This document shows, piece by piece, positions 23,233 through 34,509 of a DNA stretch of 64,000 nt (positions are counted from its first letter, which is position 1; each line of letters begins with the position of its first letter). Both the position numbers and the translations under genes were made by a program. Under the pieces are notes generated by a model. The model had not been told where the DNA came from. It was given only the letters and a program-made list of their open reading frames with translations, and made no database searches. The stretch is from Parietaria judaica (taxonomy: Eukaryota > Streptophyta > Magnoliopsida > Rosales > Urticaceae), in contig OX940863.1 of NCBI GenBank assembly GCA_954871525.1, positions 39,790,501 to 39,854,500 on the forward strand. Direction: 5' to 3'.

Positions 23233-23777
23233 ACAGGCAATATGAATAAATAATTGATATTGAAACTCAATGTTTTTTTTTTGTTTATAATAAAATTCAA
23301 ACTCAATGTTCTAGGCACAAATATGTGGGTTAAATGATAACCCTCATATGTATATTTTATTATTTTTCATGCTTAAAACCTAATAACCTTAGAAACCAAT
23401 GCTAAGAGATTATTTGTTTAAAATTCATTAAAGAGGTTCTATATCAATTTGAATAATGCATAATAATTAGAAATAAATAAATAAAAAACTGACCGTTATA
23501 TATATGCTTTATAGCTATTTGGCTATATCAAAAGTCCTTCTAATTTTGCACCATAATTAATGAAAACGTATAAATTGTAAAGGCATCATTAGTTATATCA
23601 AAAGTCATTTTAAGGTGTATGTACATATATACATAAACGTAATTGCCGATGCTAAGAGGTTTAAAAAAAATTATGTGATGAAACTCATTACAAACTTAGA
23701 ATAGCAAAGAGACCATATGCATCCTATATCAATTTGATTAATGCATAATTATTATAATAAAAAACCCCATACTTATT
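23233..23777. other. AT-rich intergenic DNA
   Basis: No gene. The phrase CTATATCAATTTGAWTAATG occurs at 23440 and 23729, hinting at an old local duplication. Confidence 0.5.
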
Positions 23778-24220
23778 GGGAAACTTCAATAACTCTCAAT
23801 ACACCACAAATTCTATTACTAACCTCCAAGTTTTTATAATTCTCAAAATAACCTTTTTAAATTTTATGTACCAAAATACCCCTTACTTGTCCATTTTTCA
23901 GGACGCAATAGAATTTGTGCGCGTTCCCATCAGTCCGGAGGTCATAAATACCCCTAACTAACCTCTAAGTTTTTAAATTCTATCGAAATGTGCGCGTTCC
24001 CATCAGTCCGGAGGTCATAAATGCCTACTATGGCACTCTGAATTATACCGTAGAGGAGGATGAGCACAACCATTACTTGGGTGCTGAGGTGGAGTATTTT
24101 GGACAAGTTAGGGGTATTTTGGTACATGAAATTTGAAAAGGTTGTTTTGAGAATTATAAAAACTTGAGAATTAGTAATAAAATTTGTGGTATATTGAGGG
24201 TTATTTTATGAAGTTTTCTT
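23778..24220. mobile_element. Long-TIR MITE carrying a captured coding fragment
   Basis: About 110 bp at each end are inverted copies. The left reads GGGAAACTTCAATAACTCTC and continues CACCACAAATTCTATTAC, AAGTTTTTATAATTCTCAAA and ACCAAAATACCCCT; the right end is its complement. The flanks (ATACTTATT and ATTTATATT) agree at only 6 of 9, so the MULE-type 9-bp duplication is not proven. Inside, a stretch from 23990 translates as VRVPISPEVINAYYGTL then EEDEHNHYL, resembling plant transposon-protein ORFs. A shortened copy of its start lies at 23911-23945. Confidence 0.7.
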
Positions 24221-24319
24221 ATTTATATTGGATAATTTTTTTAGCTGTATCAATAGTCCTCCTAGTGAACCCAGGCTTAGCCTTCTACTATTGCGAAAAA
24301 AATAAAATTATTTAGTATT

Positions 24320-25427
24320 TGTTAATGCTCGAAAATGGATCAACACTAATGAGGCCCAATTTGTGGTTTTGGGCCGGGCCCAATGCTCGCTTGATGACTG
24401 GATCGAGCTGATTCTTTGTGATTGAGGCTGAGTCGTATCCCCAGACGAGGCGACTGAGTCGGCGATGTCTTCGTGGCGATGCGACTCGTCGTTGTATGGT
24501 GGTGAGTTCCTGCAAAATGAACAAACGGTGCCGGACCTCACAAGATGAAGGCTGCCTATGTACCCAAATGGGATCAGGGCATCACGTAGTTCAGTGTTTA
24601 GTGGGTGTTCAAATGGGGTGAGACGTCTGATTATATGTCTCTGAGGGGTCGGAGGTGTTTTCCTATACATTTCCCTTTGTTTCCTTTTCCAAGAACGCCT
24701 TCCGGATCTGGAGAGAAACGAGAATAACGTCACTCCCGAGCTAGGCTCACCGAAGTTCGTTAGTCTCAGACCTCGTCTCTTTTAAGGAAAGATTCACTCC
24801 TTGAGCTGGGCTCGTCAGAGTATCGATCCCGGACCTTTGTCCTTAAGAGAGGGAATGAGACGTGAACTTAGAGTGAGGCACATAGGGGGACTTTGTTGCT
24901 CGTTTTACTTCTCCATATTAGTCGAGCGATATTACGTCGGAAAAGGGAGAGGAACAGTAAACGGAGTTTTTCCGGAGTTGAGAGAATGTCTAGAATTTTT
25001 ATGCTGGATTCTTCCTCTCCTCTTACGAGTGGGACGATGCTTGTATTTATAAGCATATGACAGTACGAAGGGGGCCAAATGGGTGCTCACCTCTCTCGGT
25101 ATGCAATCATTAAGAGTTTATATTATAATCTTTCTTGAGTAGATGGGCAATATCACCTTCCACTTGGTCAAATCGTATGGTGCTCTGCTCTTTATATATA
25201 TATAAATGAATTGTGTGATAAAAGAGTGGGCAATGGTACATGTGCATGCATTCGCACTCTTCCCATTCCCACGTATGCATGCCTATTTTTAACATATATA
25301 CATATAATATATTATTATATGTATATTTTATATTATTTTTATTATGTTTGACTTTTTTATTGATTTACTCTGGTTTGAATTTTTTATTGGGCCGTTATTT
25401 TTTGAGGCCGCGAAAATACCCGTAACA
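24320..25427 (-). repeat. Solo LTR, 1108 bp, perfect GTATT target duplication
   Basis: Plus strand TGTTAATGCTCGAAAATGG...AATACCCGTAACA. GTATT occurs at 24315-24319 and 25428-25432. A minus-oriented TATA (complement of GTATTTATAAGC, about 25034) gives direction. Contains the family palindrome TTGGGCCGGGCCCAA (24367-24381). Confidence 0.93.
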
Positions 25428-26224
25428 GTATTTATATTAAATTTATAAACAAAAATTCGCAAAACCGCGGTCTAGTATATATAGTGTAGCAACACACGAA
25501 TAGAAACGACAACGAGACACACTGTGTTTATGAAGAGACAATATATGTGGAGATAGAGCTTCTGTATCGAAGAAAGAGAATATTCGTATACCTTATTGCT
25601 CGAGTTGAAAAATAAATCTAACAAAGTGTCGTATTTGAATAATTTGATATTTTTATTTATAATTGTGAGATTTGATTATATATATTAAACATATTTTTGA
25701 TTATCATTTTTCATCAACTTAATTGTTTTATCAAAGCCCCCGAGTTTTTATTTTGCTTAGGATTCCAATAAACTCACGAGAGAGATATTATTGCATGCAA
25801 TAAGGACTAGATTATATATAATAACATACACGCATAAATACAACAATATATAATCATATTACTATTAAGCACACTAGTTAATCATTCGTCACGTACACAG
25901 TAAAAAAAAACCATTTATTACACAAATTTGTTAAAAAAAGAAAAGAAATGCATTACGGACATGTGCATGCATGTTTTGCATACACGGAATGGTGTCAAAA
26001 TACATTAGACCTCGATTATATCTTCGTGTATATAGCACAAGGAGCTATATTATCATAATCATGATAATATTCATAAACTAATTATATTCAAAAGATCAAT
26101 CTTCATTTGCTGATCTTTCTCTTTCGCATCTGCAGATTGTTTTGCTGAAAATCTCCAAAGGGAATGATCCTTCCTCTCTCAAACCAAATTATATTATATA
26201 CAAATATAACTTTGTTTTTATGTG
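25428..26224. other. Intergenic region 3' of the CBL8-like gene
   Basis: AT-rich, no ORF or element ends seen. Confidence 0.55.
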
Positions 26225-26232
26225 CATATAAT

Positions 26233-26409
26233 CAGTGGCGAGGCCACTTAGACCCAAGAGGGGTCAGTGGCCCCCACTTGGCTAACCAAATCTCTATTAA
26301 AAAAATATATTTGTCCCCACTTAATTCTTAATGTTAATTGTTTTATATCTATTGAATTTAGTATGTTAATTTTCGCCCCCCCTTCCGACAATTTCTGGCT
26401 TCGCCCCTG
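26233..26409. mobile_element. hAT-type MITE, perfect 8-bp target duplication, in the CBL8-like 3' UTR
   Basis: Ends CAGTGGCGAGGCCA and the complement of CAGGGGCGAAGCCAG, a common plant hAT terminus. CATATAAT flanks both sides (26225-26232, 26410-26417). At 177 bp it has no coding capacity. It ends 21 bp beyond the CBL8-like stop codon, so it should be transcribed in that gene's 3' UTR. Confidence 0.92.
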
Positions 26410-26430
26410 CATATAATAGTATATAGTAAT

Positions 26431-26852
26431 TTAGTCTTTTACTTGAGTAAAGAGCACAAAGCTGGGAAAGGCCATTGTTATGTCCCTGAAAATGCAAACC
26501 ACCAATGACGGAATAAGAATTTAATCATAGAATTACACTGAATATATATAGTAAATGCATCTTAAAATGTTCTAAAAATTACGGTAATTATATAAAAATA
26601 TATATATATTTATTATTTTATTTGCTAGAAGCGGATTTTATTTGATCGAATGTGATTGATCTAGTAAATTGAGTTATGAACACTATAATCCAATCAAAGA
26701 AATTTCGTTATAAAAATTAAAACATGTTTCCTTGACCATCCAATTTGTCTTAAAAACGTTAATGTAGGAACACCTCTACACAATTTTTCTTTAGTTATTC
26801 TTTTTTATTTAATGCTTACGCAATTAGACAAAGCTACGTTGTACTTGGGCAC

Positions 26853-26916
<64 letters not shown>

Positions 26917-28177
26917 TGGAATTAGATCTCACTTAAGATGAGGAAGAGTCATGTTCTTCAAGAGAGAAGGATTGTTTGCCACAAACTCCTTCCATTCTTC
27001 TTTATCAATCTTCCCATCACCTTTTATATCTGCTTCAAGCATGGTCTGGAATAGGCCAAACACCCAATAAATAAATAAATAAATAATGAATATCAAATTC
27101 AAATAGTTTTAAGAGTTCATGAATAATTCTAAATACCTTATCTAAAATTGATTCGATTACTTCGTCCGCAAGTTTCAGATCCGATTCGTTCAATAGTGCC
27201 GTTACCATCTCCTTCACCTTTCAGAGTTTATTAGAAGTAAATCTATGTCAATTTTTTTGAGAGTGCATTAAAAAAAAAAAAAAAGAAGAAGAAGCTTGTT
27301 TTAGCTTTAAGTAAAGGCTTAGAATTTAAAGTGTACATAAAAATAGAGTAACTCGCATGTCAAGTAACATAAAACCGTCTTCCAAACACGGTTTTTTTTT
27401 TTTAATTATCTTATTTTTTGTTCAATGAAATTGGAAATTTCACTGTTCGATTTCTCGTAGCCAAAAAAATAAACACAAGAGAATCAAATTGATTCACAAG
27501 AAAAATCAAACTTTGACTAATTATAAAACAAGATTTAGGCGTTTCAATGTCAAAGAGTGGAATAAGCAGAGTAATTGATTCTAACCTCTTCGCGCTCGAT
27601 GAATCCAGTCTGCCGAAGATCGTAGAGTTTAAACGCAACTGTGCAAAGATTTGAAATGCATGGTTTCAGAATGAAGATAAGCAAGAAGTAGATGGAAAAT
27701 ACAGTATGAAAATAAAACATAGCTACAATCAAAATAGGCCTTATTTCCATGGAAGAGTCATACATGATATTTTGTCGGCCTCGGGAGCATCCGGATGGAA
27801 TATACTTAGAGAGCGAACAAACTCGCCAAACTCGATTACCCCGTTGCGCTTCACATCGAACAGATCGAAGACCTGTAAAAAAAAATATGAAGATAAATTT
27901 TCATATTCTCACTTCAGGGTACCTTTTTTTATGAGATAACTAACTTTTCATTAGTAGTATGGCGATAAATTTGATCAGCATTTTTGTGTGGAAAAATTTA
28001 TGAAACTATTTTGATAAGAGGCCTCAAAATTAGACTGTAGAGACTCAAGGCATGCCCTGACTTCACCACGTCAATAAGATTTTCAATGTTATAATAGAAA
28101 TGAGATATTCAACACTGAAATAAAAGTTCCATGGTAAAATACAACAAAACTAAATTAAGAGACTCAGAGAGTTTCAT

Positions 28178-28250
<73 letters not shown>

Positions 28251-29457
28251 ATACATACATACCCTGTCTGCAAAAAGATTCTTCCTTTTGCTATTTTGGA
28301 ATAGAGCAAGTAGGAATTCTTCCTATAGTTCCACCAAAAAAACAAAATTAATATAAATTTTAGCAACACATACTTAGGGTAGTTTTATATAAAGATAACT
28401 ATGGCAAAAAATACTTAAGCTGTAGTAAATTGCACTGCAGGTATCCATATTCTTTTGGGTTAATGAACCAAATGCTCATTTTAATCAAATATTTAAAAAA
28501 AAAACAAAAAAAACTCAATCTATAAATAGTAATTAAAACTACCATTTAATTGATATGTGGACGATTGTACCCTTCTTATATAATTTGCGTTTAAAATTTA
28601 TTAAACTGATTTTGCAGATTTTTTTCTAATTTAATTGGGAAAAATCAATTTCAATTTATTTGTAGATAATGTTCTTAATTGCAGCTTAAAAAATAACTAA
28701 TTATTTAAAAAAAATTCCTTTAAATGTGTCTTAATGAGTCAACCTAATTAATAGGTTTATTCGAAATATTTTTTTAATTAAACATGGATTAAATCGTTAA
28801 TTGAGTTTTTATGTGTAGCTTTTTGTAGTGGTAAATGTAATTACCAATCTGTAATAATAGTTTTAAAATGGTATAATTGTAGTTATGATATTGTAATTAC
28901 GAAACTGAAGCCACGAATCTGTAAATATGAAACAGTAACTGTAAATACAAAACTGCAAATCTATAATTGTATTTACTGAACTGTAACTTTAAATACGAAG
29001 TTGTAACTGTAAATTCAAAACTGTATCTGTAATTACCAATACACTTAGGTGCATATGTATTTTTTTATTACAATTACGTAACTATATTACAATACGTAAC
29101 TGTAGGTACAATATGTAATTGTAGGTATACTTATGTAAATGTAGTTATACAAAATACTATTATGTCCGAGGGAGATGATGATCGGATCGACTAGAGTCAT
29201 TGGATTAGTCGGCGGCGAATTCGGAAACAGAGTCACCTGCGATGGTCGGCGCCGCGAAGGAACCCGCAAAACCAAAATCGCCACTCGACGTTGGTTGCTG
29301 AAACATCGAAGGTTGTTGCGCTGTCTGAGGTGCAAAGGGATTAACTTGCATGGATCTGAAGCCACTTCCGGCGGTGAACGCAGTCGAAGAAGGAGTGCCG
29401 AAGGCCGGCGTAGTCGATAGCGTTCCGAACAGTGATGACAACGAAAGTGCTCCAAAG

Positions 29458-29496
<39 letters not shown>

Positions 29497-30725
29497 TTAG
29501 GTTTTAATTGATTTTGAATTTTGAGTTTAAAATGGTATAGAATTAAATGAAATAAATTTTAATTTTGGACTAGGGTTAGTTTGGGAAAAAAAATCGTAAA
29601 TGGGCAAAAATTAAGTTTTTGAAACTATGGACAAATCTTTAAAAGGTTTGTTACATTTTAGGCATTTCATGAGATTTTTTTTTTCTTTTGAATTTGTACC
29701 CAAGTCAGTAAAACAATGTCACCTCCATATATTTTTAATTTAACTTTATTTATTATATTATTATGTGTGTTTTGTTTAAGAATTAAACGAAACTAATAAT
29801 TTATTAAACTCGAGTACTTTTCCACTTTAGATAGAACCATAGTACCCAACAACATAGTCGACTATAACTTAAATAGTTTTGTTGTTCTTATCCTTAATAC
29901 ATATATATAGTTAAATACTAGTATATATGAAATGAAACTATAATATTTAATCTTTAATTAACAGAGGGGTGTTGAGATTAACCTTGTGGATAAGGCCATC
30001 ATCAATAATGGTACTGCTTAGTTTCTTGAACAGATCATACAAAGCCTCCACTTCATTCACAGTAACTGCCAATTCACATTCAAAGTGTCACACTTCCCCT
30101 AAACCACAAAAACTTTACATATTTGACCCAATCAATACTTCCAAAGCTTTAATCTTCCAAATTTATGCAAAGCACTTTAAAGTTTATACACAAGCTCATT
30201 TCAGTTTGCCTTGCTCTATTTATCTTTATTTTCAAAGATTAAAAGAGAAACCAGACATGGCCCAAGAACCACATTTTCCCCATGGTTATATGCAAAACCA
30301 GGGGTCAAACTTTTTTGACCAACTGGGGTTTTGAGACGCTACTTGGACGGAAGTTGACCAATCGGGATCGCAAATTTACGGGTCCCGGTTTGTCGAATCT
30401 AGTTTATTTTATCAAACTATTTTTTACAGAAGCTAAAAAATAGTGATTACTGAACTTTTTACCGAGTAGTCAATAGATTAACTATTCATATTTGAATAGT
30501 TAACTAAACTATTTTGGTAAACAGACAATTTTCGTTACTGGTTCTCGGAAAACCAATTTTACAAAAGCAAAACTAGAAAAAATAACCGTCGAGATACCGG
30601 TTACGGGTCTCGGTTTGTAGCTACTTACAAGCAGTTTGGGAAGCGAGAAGGAGGGGATTCTCGTAGCCTTTCGGTCTGGGAAATATGCCTCTATTCAACC
30701 CGAAACACCTAAACACTGATGCCAT
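26431..30725 (-). CDS. CBL8: Calcineurin B-like Ca2+ sensor, CBL8-like, 8 exons, 216 aa
   Basis: Minus-strand exons in order: 30725-30629, 30065-29983, 28322-28263, 27872-27764, 27638-27586, 27217-27137, 27045-26933, 26485-26431. All GT/AG; the joined frame is open to TAA. N-terminus [13 protein letters not shown] lacks the MGC acylation signal of the neighbouring CBL but has a Cys at position 7, and resembles CBL8. EF1 is the degenerate CBL type (about 44-62). EF2 loop is D86-E97, EF3 D123-E134, EF4 D167-E178, all with good Ca2+ ligands. The C-terminal FPSF motif (205-208) is the CIPK phosphorylation site in this family. EEFLLALF and the TMLEAD start of EF4 are CBL8-like features known from Arabidopsis; orthology is inferred. 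It would sense Ca2+ and activate CIPK kinases at membranes. Intron 2 is about 1.66 kb and carries a nucleoporin-like exon fragment. Two AAT microsatellites abut splice donors. Confidence 0.9.
26857..26916. repeat. (AAT)n microsatellite in CBL8-like intron 7
   Basis: About 20 units. It begins 16 bases inside the intron from the exon 7 donor (26932/26931). Confidence 0.95.
28179..28248. repeat. (AAT)n microsatellite in CBL8-like intron 3
   Basis: About 23 units, separated from the exon 3 donor only by three to four GTAT units (28249-28262). Confidence 0.95.
28840..29165. repeat. Degenerate CTGTAA-rich repeat in CBL8-like intron 2
   Basis: Irregular repeats of AACTGTAAATACNAA and CTGTAATTA; low complexity, no function visible. 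Confidence 0.6.
29205..29441 (-). pseudogene. Captured first-exon fragment of an FG nucleoporin (NUP54-like)
   Basis: A 78-codon minus-strand frame begins [19 protein letters not shown] and continues with [14 protein letters not shown] and a Q-rich PSMFQQP stretch, then stops. The FG/GTPSSTPAF wording is that of the N-terminal FG domain of plant NUP54-class nucleoporins (recognised from memory). A GA/CT tract at 29458-29494, in the position of a 5' leader, precedes the ATG. The conserved C-terminal domain of NUP54 is absent, so it is a truncated copy. It lies on the same strand as CBL8, inside intron 2, and could be spliced out with it. An independent short ORF cannot be excluded. Confidence 0.55.
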
Positions 30726-31562
30726 GGTCCTGTCCCGTCACACACTCAGATCGTTACTCTTACAGGCTTTGATCATATCATATGAAATGCAAAATTTATT
30801 TAATTCCTTAATTTATTTAAGTTTGATGCTCCTGAAAAAAAAAAAAAAAAGTCAACCCAAAAAAACATAATACTGACTGACCTGAGTATTGGTTGAAGCT
30901 CTTCAATGGGAGTTTTGAAAAACGAATATGCAAAGAACTACTCTTCTTATTATGTATACGTGTAAGTCCATTCTGTCGCAATTCCCTATAAATAATTTTT
31001 TATTTTCCCTTTTCAACTCTTTTGTATTCATTTTCATACTTCATCATAATAGTTGTCTTGTCACATGCCATTTGAATTGATCCAAATATTATTCTAATAA
31101 TATCAATTATTTATTTTGTAGGCAATAACATATCAGACAATGTACCGACTTTCTTTTGGGCCTGAATAAATAAATAAGAAGTGATGCATCTTACATGAAC
31201 CTACCGAAAGTCAAGCTTGCTTAGTGTCCCCCAAATTCATAATATAAAAAAGTTGGATTATACACGTTAAAAAAAACTATTGGAAATTATTAAAATAAAT
31301 ATTTGCGGCATAAGTTTTCAAAGTTAAAAAATAAAAATAAAAACCAAAATATAATATGGACACTATTTTTTAAATTCGTTTTTCATAATTTTAAGAGATT
31401 ATTTTGAAAAATGATAATACTAAAGTCTATAGATATTTATTTTTATCCTTATAAAGAAATTTAATCGTATAATTTGGATAAAAATAAACGAGTTGTGAAA
31501 AAATCCCAGGACTATACAGTTTAGTTTTTCAAATAAATTCAAACAAAATCCTTAAACATAAC
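30726..31562. other. Upstream region of the CBL8-like gene
   Basis: AT-rich promoter interval with a poly-A run at 30836-30849 (poly-T in gene orientation). No other gene seen. Confidence 0.5.
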
Positions 31563-32752
31563 TGTTAGATGCAGAAAAATGCCTCAAACGCTTAGCGGCC
31601 CAATTGCTCGTGTTGGGCCGGGCCCAATGTCGTCTTGTTGACTTTTGTGACTCTCGGGCTTGGGCTCCTGGACTTTCGAGTCAAACGGACCCTCCACTGA
31701 CTCAGGACCAAAAATCCGGGGCAAACACCACTACCTATTGCCAAGGGGCCAGGGCTTGGCCTGGCTCTGGTTACAGGTTCGGGACGCCAAAAACGGACCT
31801 GGCCACTGCGTAGGGGGATCACAGTGTTGACTTTCCAGTGAACTCTGGTAGACCAGACCCTCGACCGGCGTCACGGGTATAGATCTGGGTCCTACGGTCT
31901 ATTCGCTGAGTCAGTATATCTGCCGGAGATACAAGACTGAGGAATAGAGCGAGCACCACACGGATCTAGAACCTTGGCAAGGAGGGACTTAGATCGTGCC
32001 AGAATTTTCTCCAGGGCTTCCGCTCTAGTGGGATTTCTCGCTCTCTAAACCTAGACAAAACAACACTCGAGATCAGGGAAAACCGGGGAAACGATTTGAG
32101 AGGGTCTAGAGAAAGTTTAGAGCGAGTGTTTGGGGGTCGGAATGAGTTACCGTTGTGGTGAAAGTGAGCGTCTATTTATAATGAAGCTCGGGGATTAAAA
32201 CGTGAATAACTATTACTCCAGGTGGTCCCTGGATAAAAAATTATATAGTTTTTTGGGTCCTCGGGACGTGGCCGAACCAACGCCGCAAACGACGCCTCAA
32301 TCCGACGTCGGACGCGCCCTCACGCGCGGAAACAGTGCTGGTGGCGCGTTGCCCACGCGCGTGGTGTGTTTTGATTCGCTCGCTGCGGGCCCGGGTGGTT
32401 CTGCTCGTCCAAGGGAGAGGCGACACGTGGAGGGGTTAACTTGACCCTTAGTGGCCGTGCAGCGCCGCTGCCACGTGGCGGTTGGCCTTTGGGGGCCAGT
32501 GGGTTCTACCCGTGTTGCCCCCGGTGTCCCCCGAAGGCCCCGCGCGCATCCCGGGGCCGTTTTCCGCAAATTTTATATCATTTTTGGGTGTTTTGATGTT
32601 TTTGGGATCATCCGGACACTTTTATTTTTTGAAAACAGGCTTATGGTGAATATTTTCGACGAAATTGATTATAATTAATAAAAGATAAATGAATTCAAAA
32701 AATTTATCCTTTAATAATTACGAAACACCAATCTCGTAAAATACCCATAACA
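31563..32752 (-). repeat. Solo LTR, 1190 bp, perfect ATAAC target duplication
   Basis: Plus strand TGTTAGATGCAGAAAAATG...AATACCCATAACA; ATAAC at 31558-31562 and 32753-32757. The minus-strand TATAAATA (complement of 32172-32179) sets direction. Contains TTGGGCCGGGCCCAA near its 3' end. It is a close sister of the LTR at 49690-51207. Confidence 0.93.
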
Positions 32753-33070
32753 ATAACCAATTTATAAAATTTGAAGAAAAAAAATTCCCTTTTAGAAAAG
32801 TTAAGGAATATTTCGGCTCTTTTTAAGAACTTTCGGAACTTATGCTGCAAATATCTCTTATTTAAATTACAATTAATATTTAGTTTGGGAAATTTATTTT
32901 TAATTTGAAATGAATTTCACTATCAAACTTTAATTAAAGTGTCAATTGATCTCTTGCGATATGATAAAACATTTAAAATATAATTAAAAGTTGATAAAAT
33001 TACTCAATTAGTCAAACGACAAAATGAGAAACGATAATATTCAAATATGAAATACGCTAATCAAGGGCGG
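32753..33070. other. Short AT-rich spacer between solo LTRs
   Basis: No gene or repeat end seen. Confidence 0.6.
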
Positions 33071-33421
33071 TGTTAATGCCTAAAAATCGATTAACTTGAA
33101 TGCAGACCAAGTCTTGATTTTGGGCCGGGCCCGGTGTTTGCTTGACGGTCAAAACGGGCTTTGAAGCTTGATCCTCGGTCTTGATGAGCCGAAAATCTTC
33201 CTTGTGTGACCTGCCTCCATTCCTGTAAAAAGAATAAAAAACGTAAACTCTAGGGGGGACAGAGGGGGGGTCCTCTGTCGCCCGCTCCGACGCTCAACAT
33301 TAGTCGAGTATTTGAGTCGAAAATTATGAATAAACGGGAAATAGAGGTTTTTTGGCTTGAGGAGTGCTTACCGATTGTGGCGGGGTGCCCTCGTATTTAT
33401 AAAGGGTCGAAAGTTTGATTT

Positions 33422-33545
33422 CATGCCTTCGGGGCACGCGGCCCGCCCCGAAGGCATGTTTTTTGCTTCGGGGCGCTCGGCGCGCCCTGACGGCATGTTT
33501 TTTCTTCGGGGGGCGCGGCGCGCCCCGAAGGCATGTTTTTTGCTT
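33422..33545. repeat. Triplicated GC-rich palindromic unit
   Basis: The first unit has perfect 13-bp arms (33422-33434 / 33446-33458, CATGCCTTCGGGG). Two further units repeat GCATGTTTTTTGCTTCGGGG with GGCGCGCC cores. It creates spurious ORFs on both strands. Confidence 0.85.
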
Positions 33546-33579
33546 CGGACCGAGTCGACATTTCCCGAGCGAGTTTGGG

Positions 33580-34033
33580 TTGACTTTTTTGTTGACTTTT
33601 TGGTTTTGGGTCCGTTGACTTTTTTCGGTCGCATCGGTTGACTTTTCCGGGTTTGGGCCCGTTGACTTTTCCGGTTGACTTTTCTAGGTCAAGTCTGTTG
33701 ACTTTGTCGGTTAACTTTTCCGGGTCAAGTATGTTGACTTTTCGAGTTCGGGTCCGTTGACTTTGTCGGTTGACTTTCTGGGTTTGGGCCCGTTGACTTT
33801 TCTCGTTGACTTTTATCGGTCGAGTCGGTTGACTTTCCGGGTTCGGGTCCGTTGACTTTTATAGGTCGACCCATTGACTTTTTTGTTGACTTTTTTGGTT
33901 TGGGTCCGTTGACTTTTCCGGGTCGCGTTAGTTGACTTTGTCGATTGACTTTCCGGGTTCGGGCCTGTTGACTTTTTTGCTTGACTTTTCTGGGTCGAGC
34001 CCAATTGACTTTTTTGACCAGTTTGGGTTGACT
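33580..34033. promoter_or_regulatory. Dense array of TTGACT/C W-box cores
   Basis: I count 23 TTGACT and one TTGACC on the plus strand within about 455 bp, spaced mostly 12-30 bp, often within GGTCCGTTGACTTTTCCGG-like units. TTGAC[CT] is the WRKY transcription-factor W-box. The array starts about 180 bp upstream of the LTR's TATA in transcriptional orientation. WRKY responsiveness is inference; the repeat itself is certain. Confidence 0.8.
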
Positions 34034-34145
34034 TTCCAAAGCGGGTCAAAGTTGATTTATTGGGCTTTATTTGTTTTGGGCCTTTTTGGTGCGCTTTTTT
34101 AGTTTGGGCCTTAATTTTTCTAGGCTCCAAAAAATACGCATAACA

Positions 34146-34509
34146 GGTGGCAATGCGTGTCTCCTCATCCTTGTGTTGTGTCTTAATTGGTGATTTGGTT
34201 CTTATTAATATGTAAAATGTATTTCGTATATATTCATTAAAACATATTACGTAAAATATAATATACATTTTCGTATTCGCCGAAATCAATTTACTATGTG
34301 TACGTATCCGGTTCATTTTTATACGCAAAGCATAGTCGACACGAAAAGTGAAGAGTCATAAGAAAACTTTCGGTAGGTTTTAAAAATGCCTCCATCCTAA
34401 CCCCACACTTAGAGTATTAAAAGAGAAAAGTAATAGTATTACAATTTTAATTAAGTTATAGGACACCATGCTACTAAATGAATAATCTTTAGTTCTTAAC
34501 GACCCTAAG
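34146..34509. other. Spacer between two solo LTRs
   Basis: AT-rich; no gene. Confidence 0.6.

Larger units (their letters stand above)
33071..34145 (-). repeat. Solo LTR, 1075 bp, with a W-box array in U3
   Basis: Plus strand TGTTAATGCCTAAAAATCG...AATACGCATAACA. GGCGG and GGTGG flank it (4/5 duplication). The TATA box is minus-oriented (TATAAATA, complement of 33394-33401). Upstream of it in transcriptional sense lie three GC-rich palindromic units (33422-33545) and then the TTGACT array. Confidence 0.85.

Noticed and set aside
22092..23233. Several ORFs of 60-144 codons on both strands
   Set aside because: All lie inside a solo LTR made of GC-rich repeats; mutually overlapping frames without domains.
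32241..32678. ORFs of 61-90 codons on both strands
   Set aside because: Inside a solo LTR with GC-rich sequence.
33368..34328. Minus-strand ORFs up to 171 codons rich in KSTGPNPES-like repeats
   Set aside because: Direct translation of the TTGACTTT array; repeat artefact.
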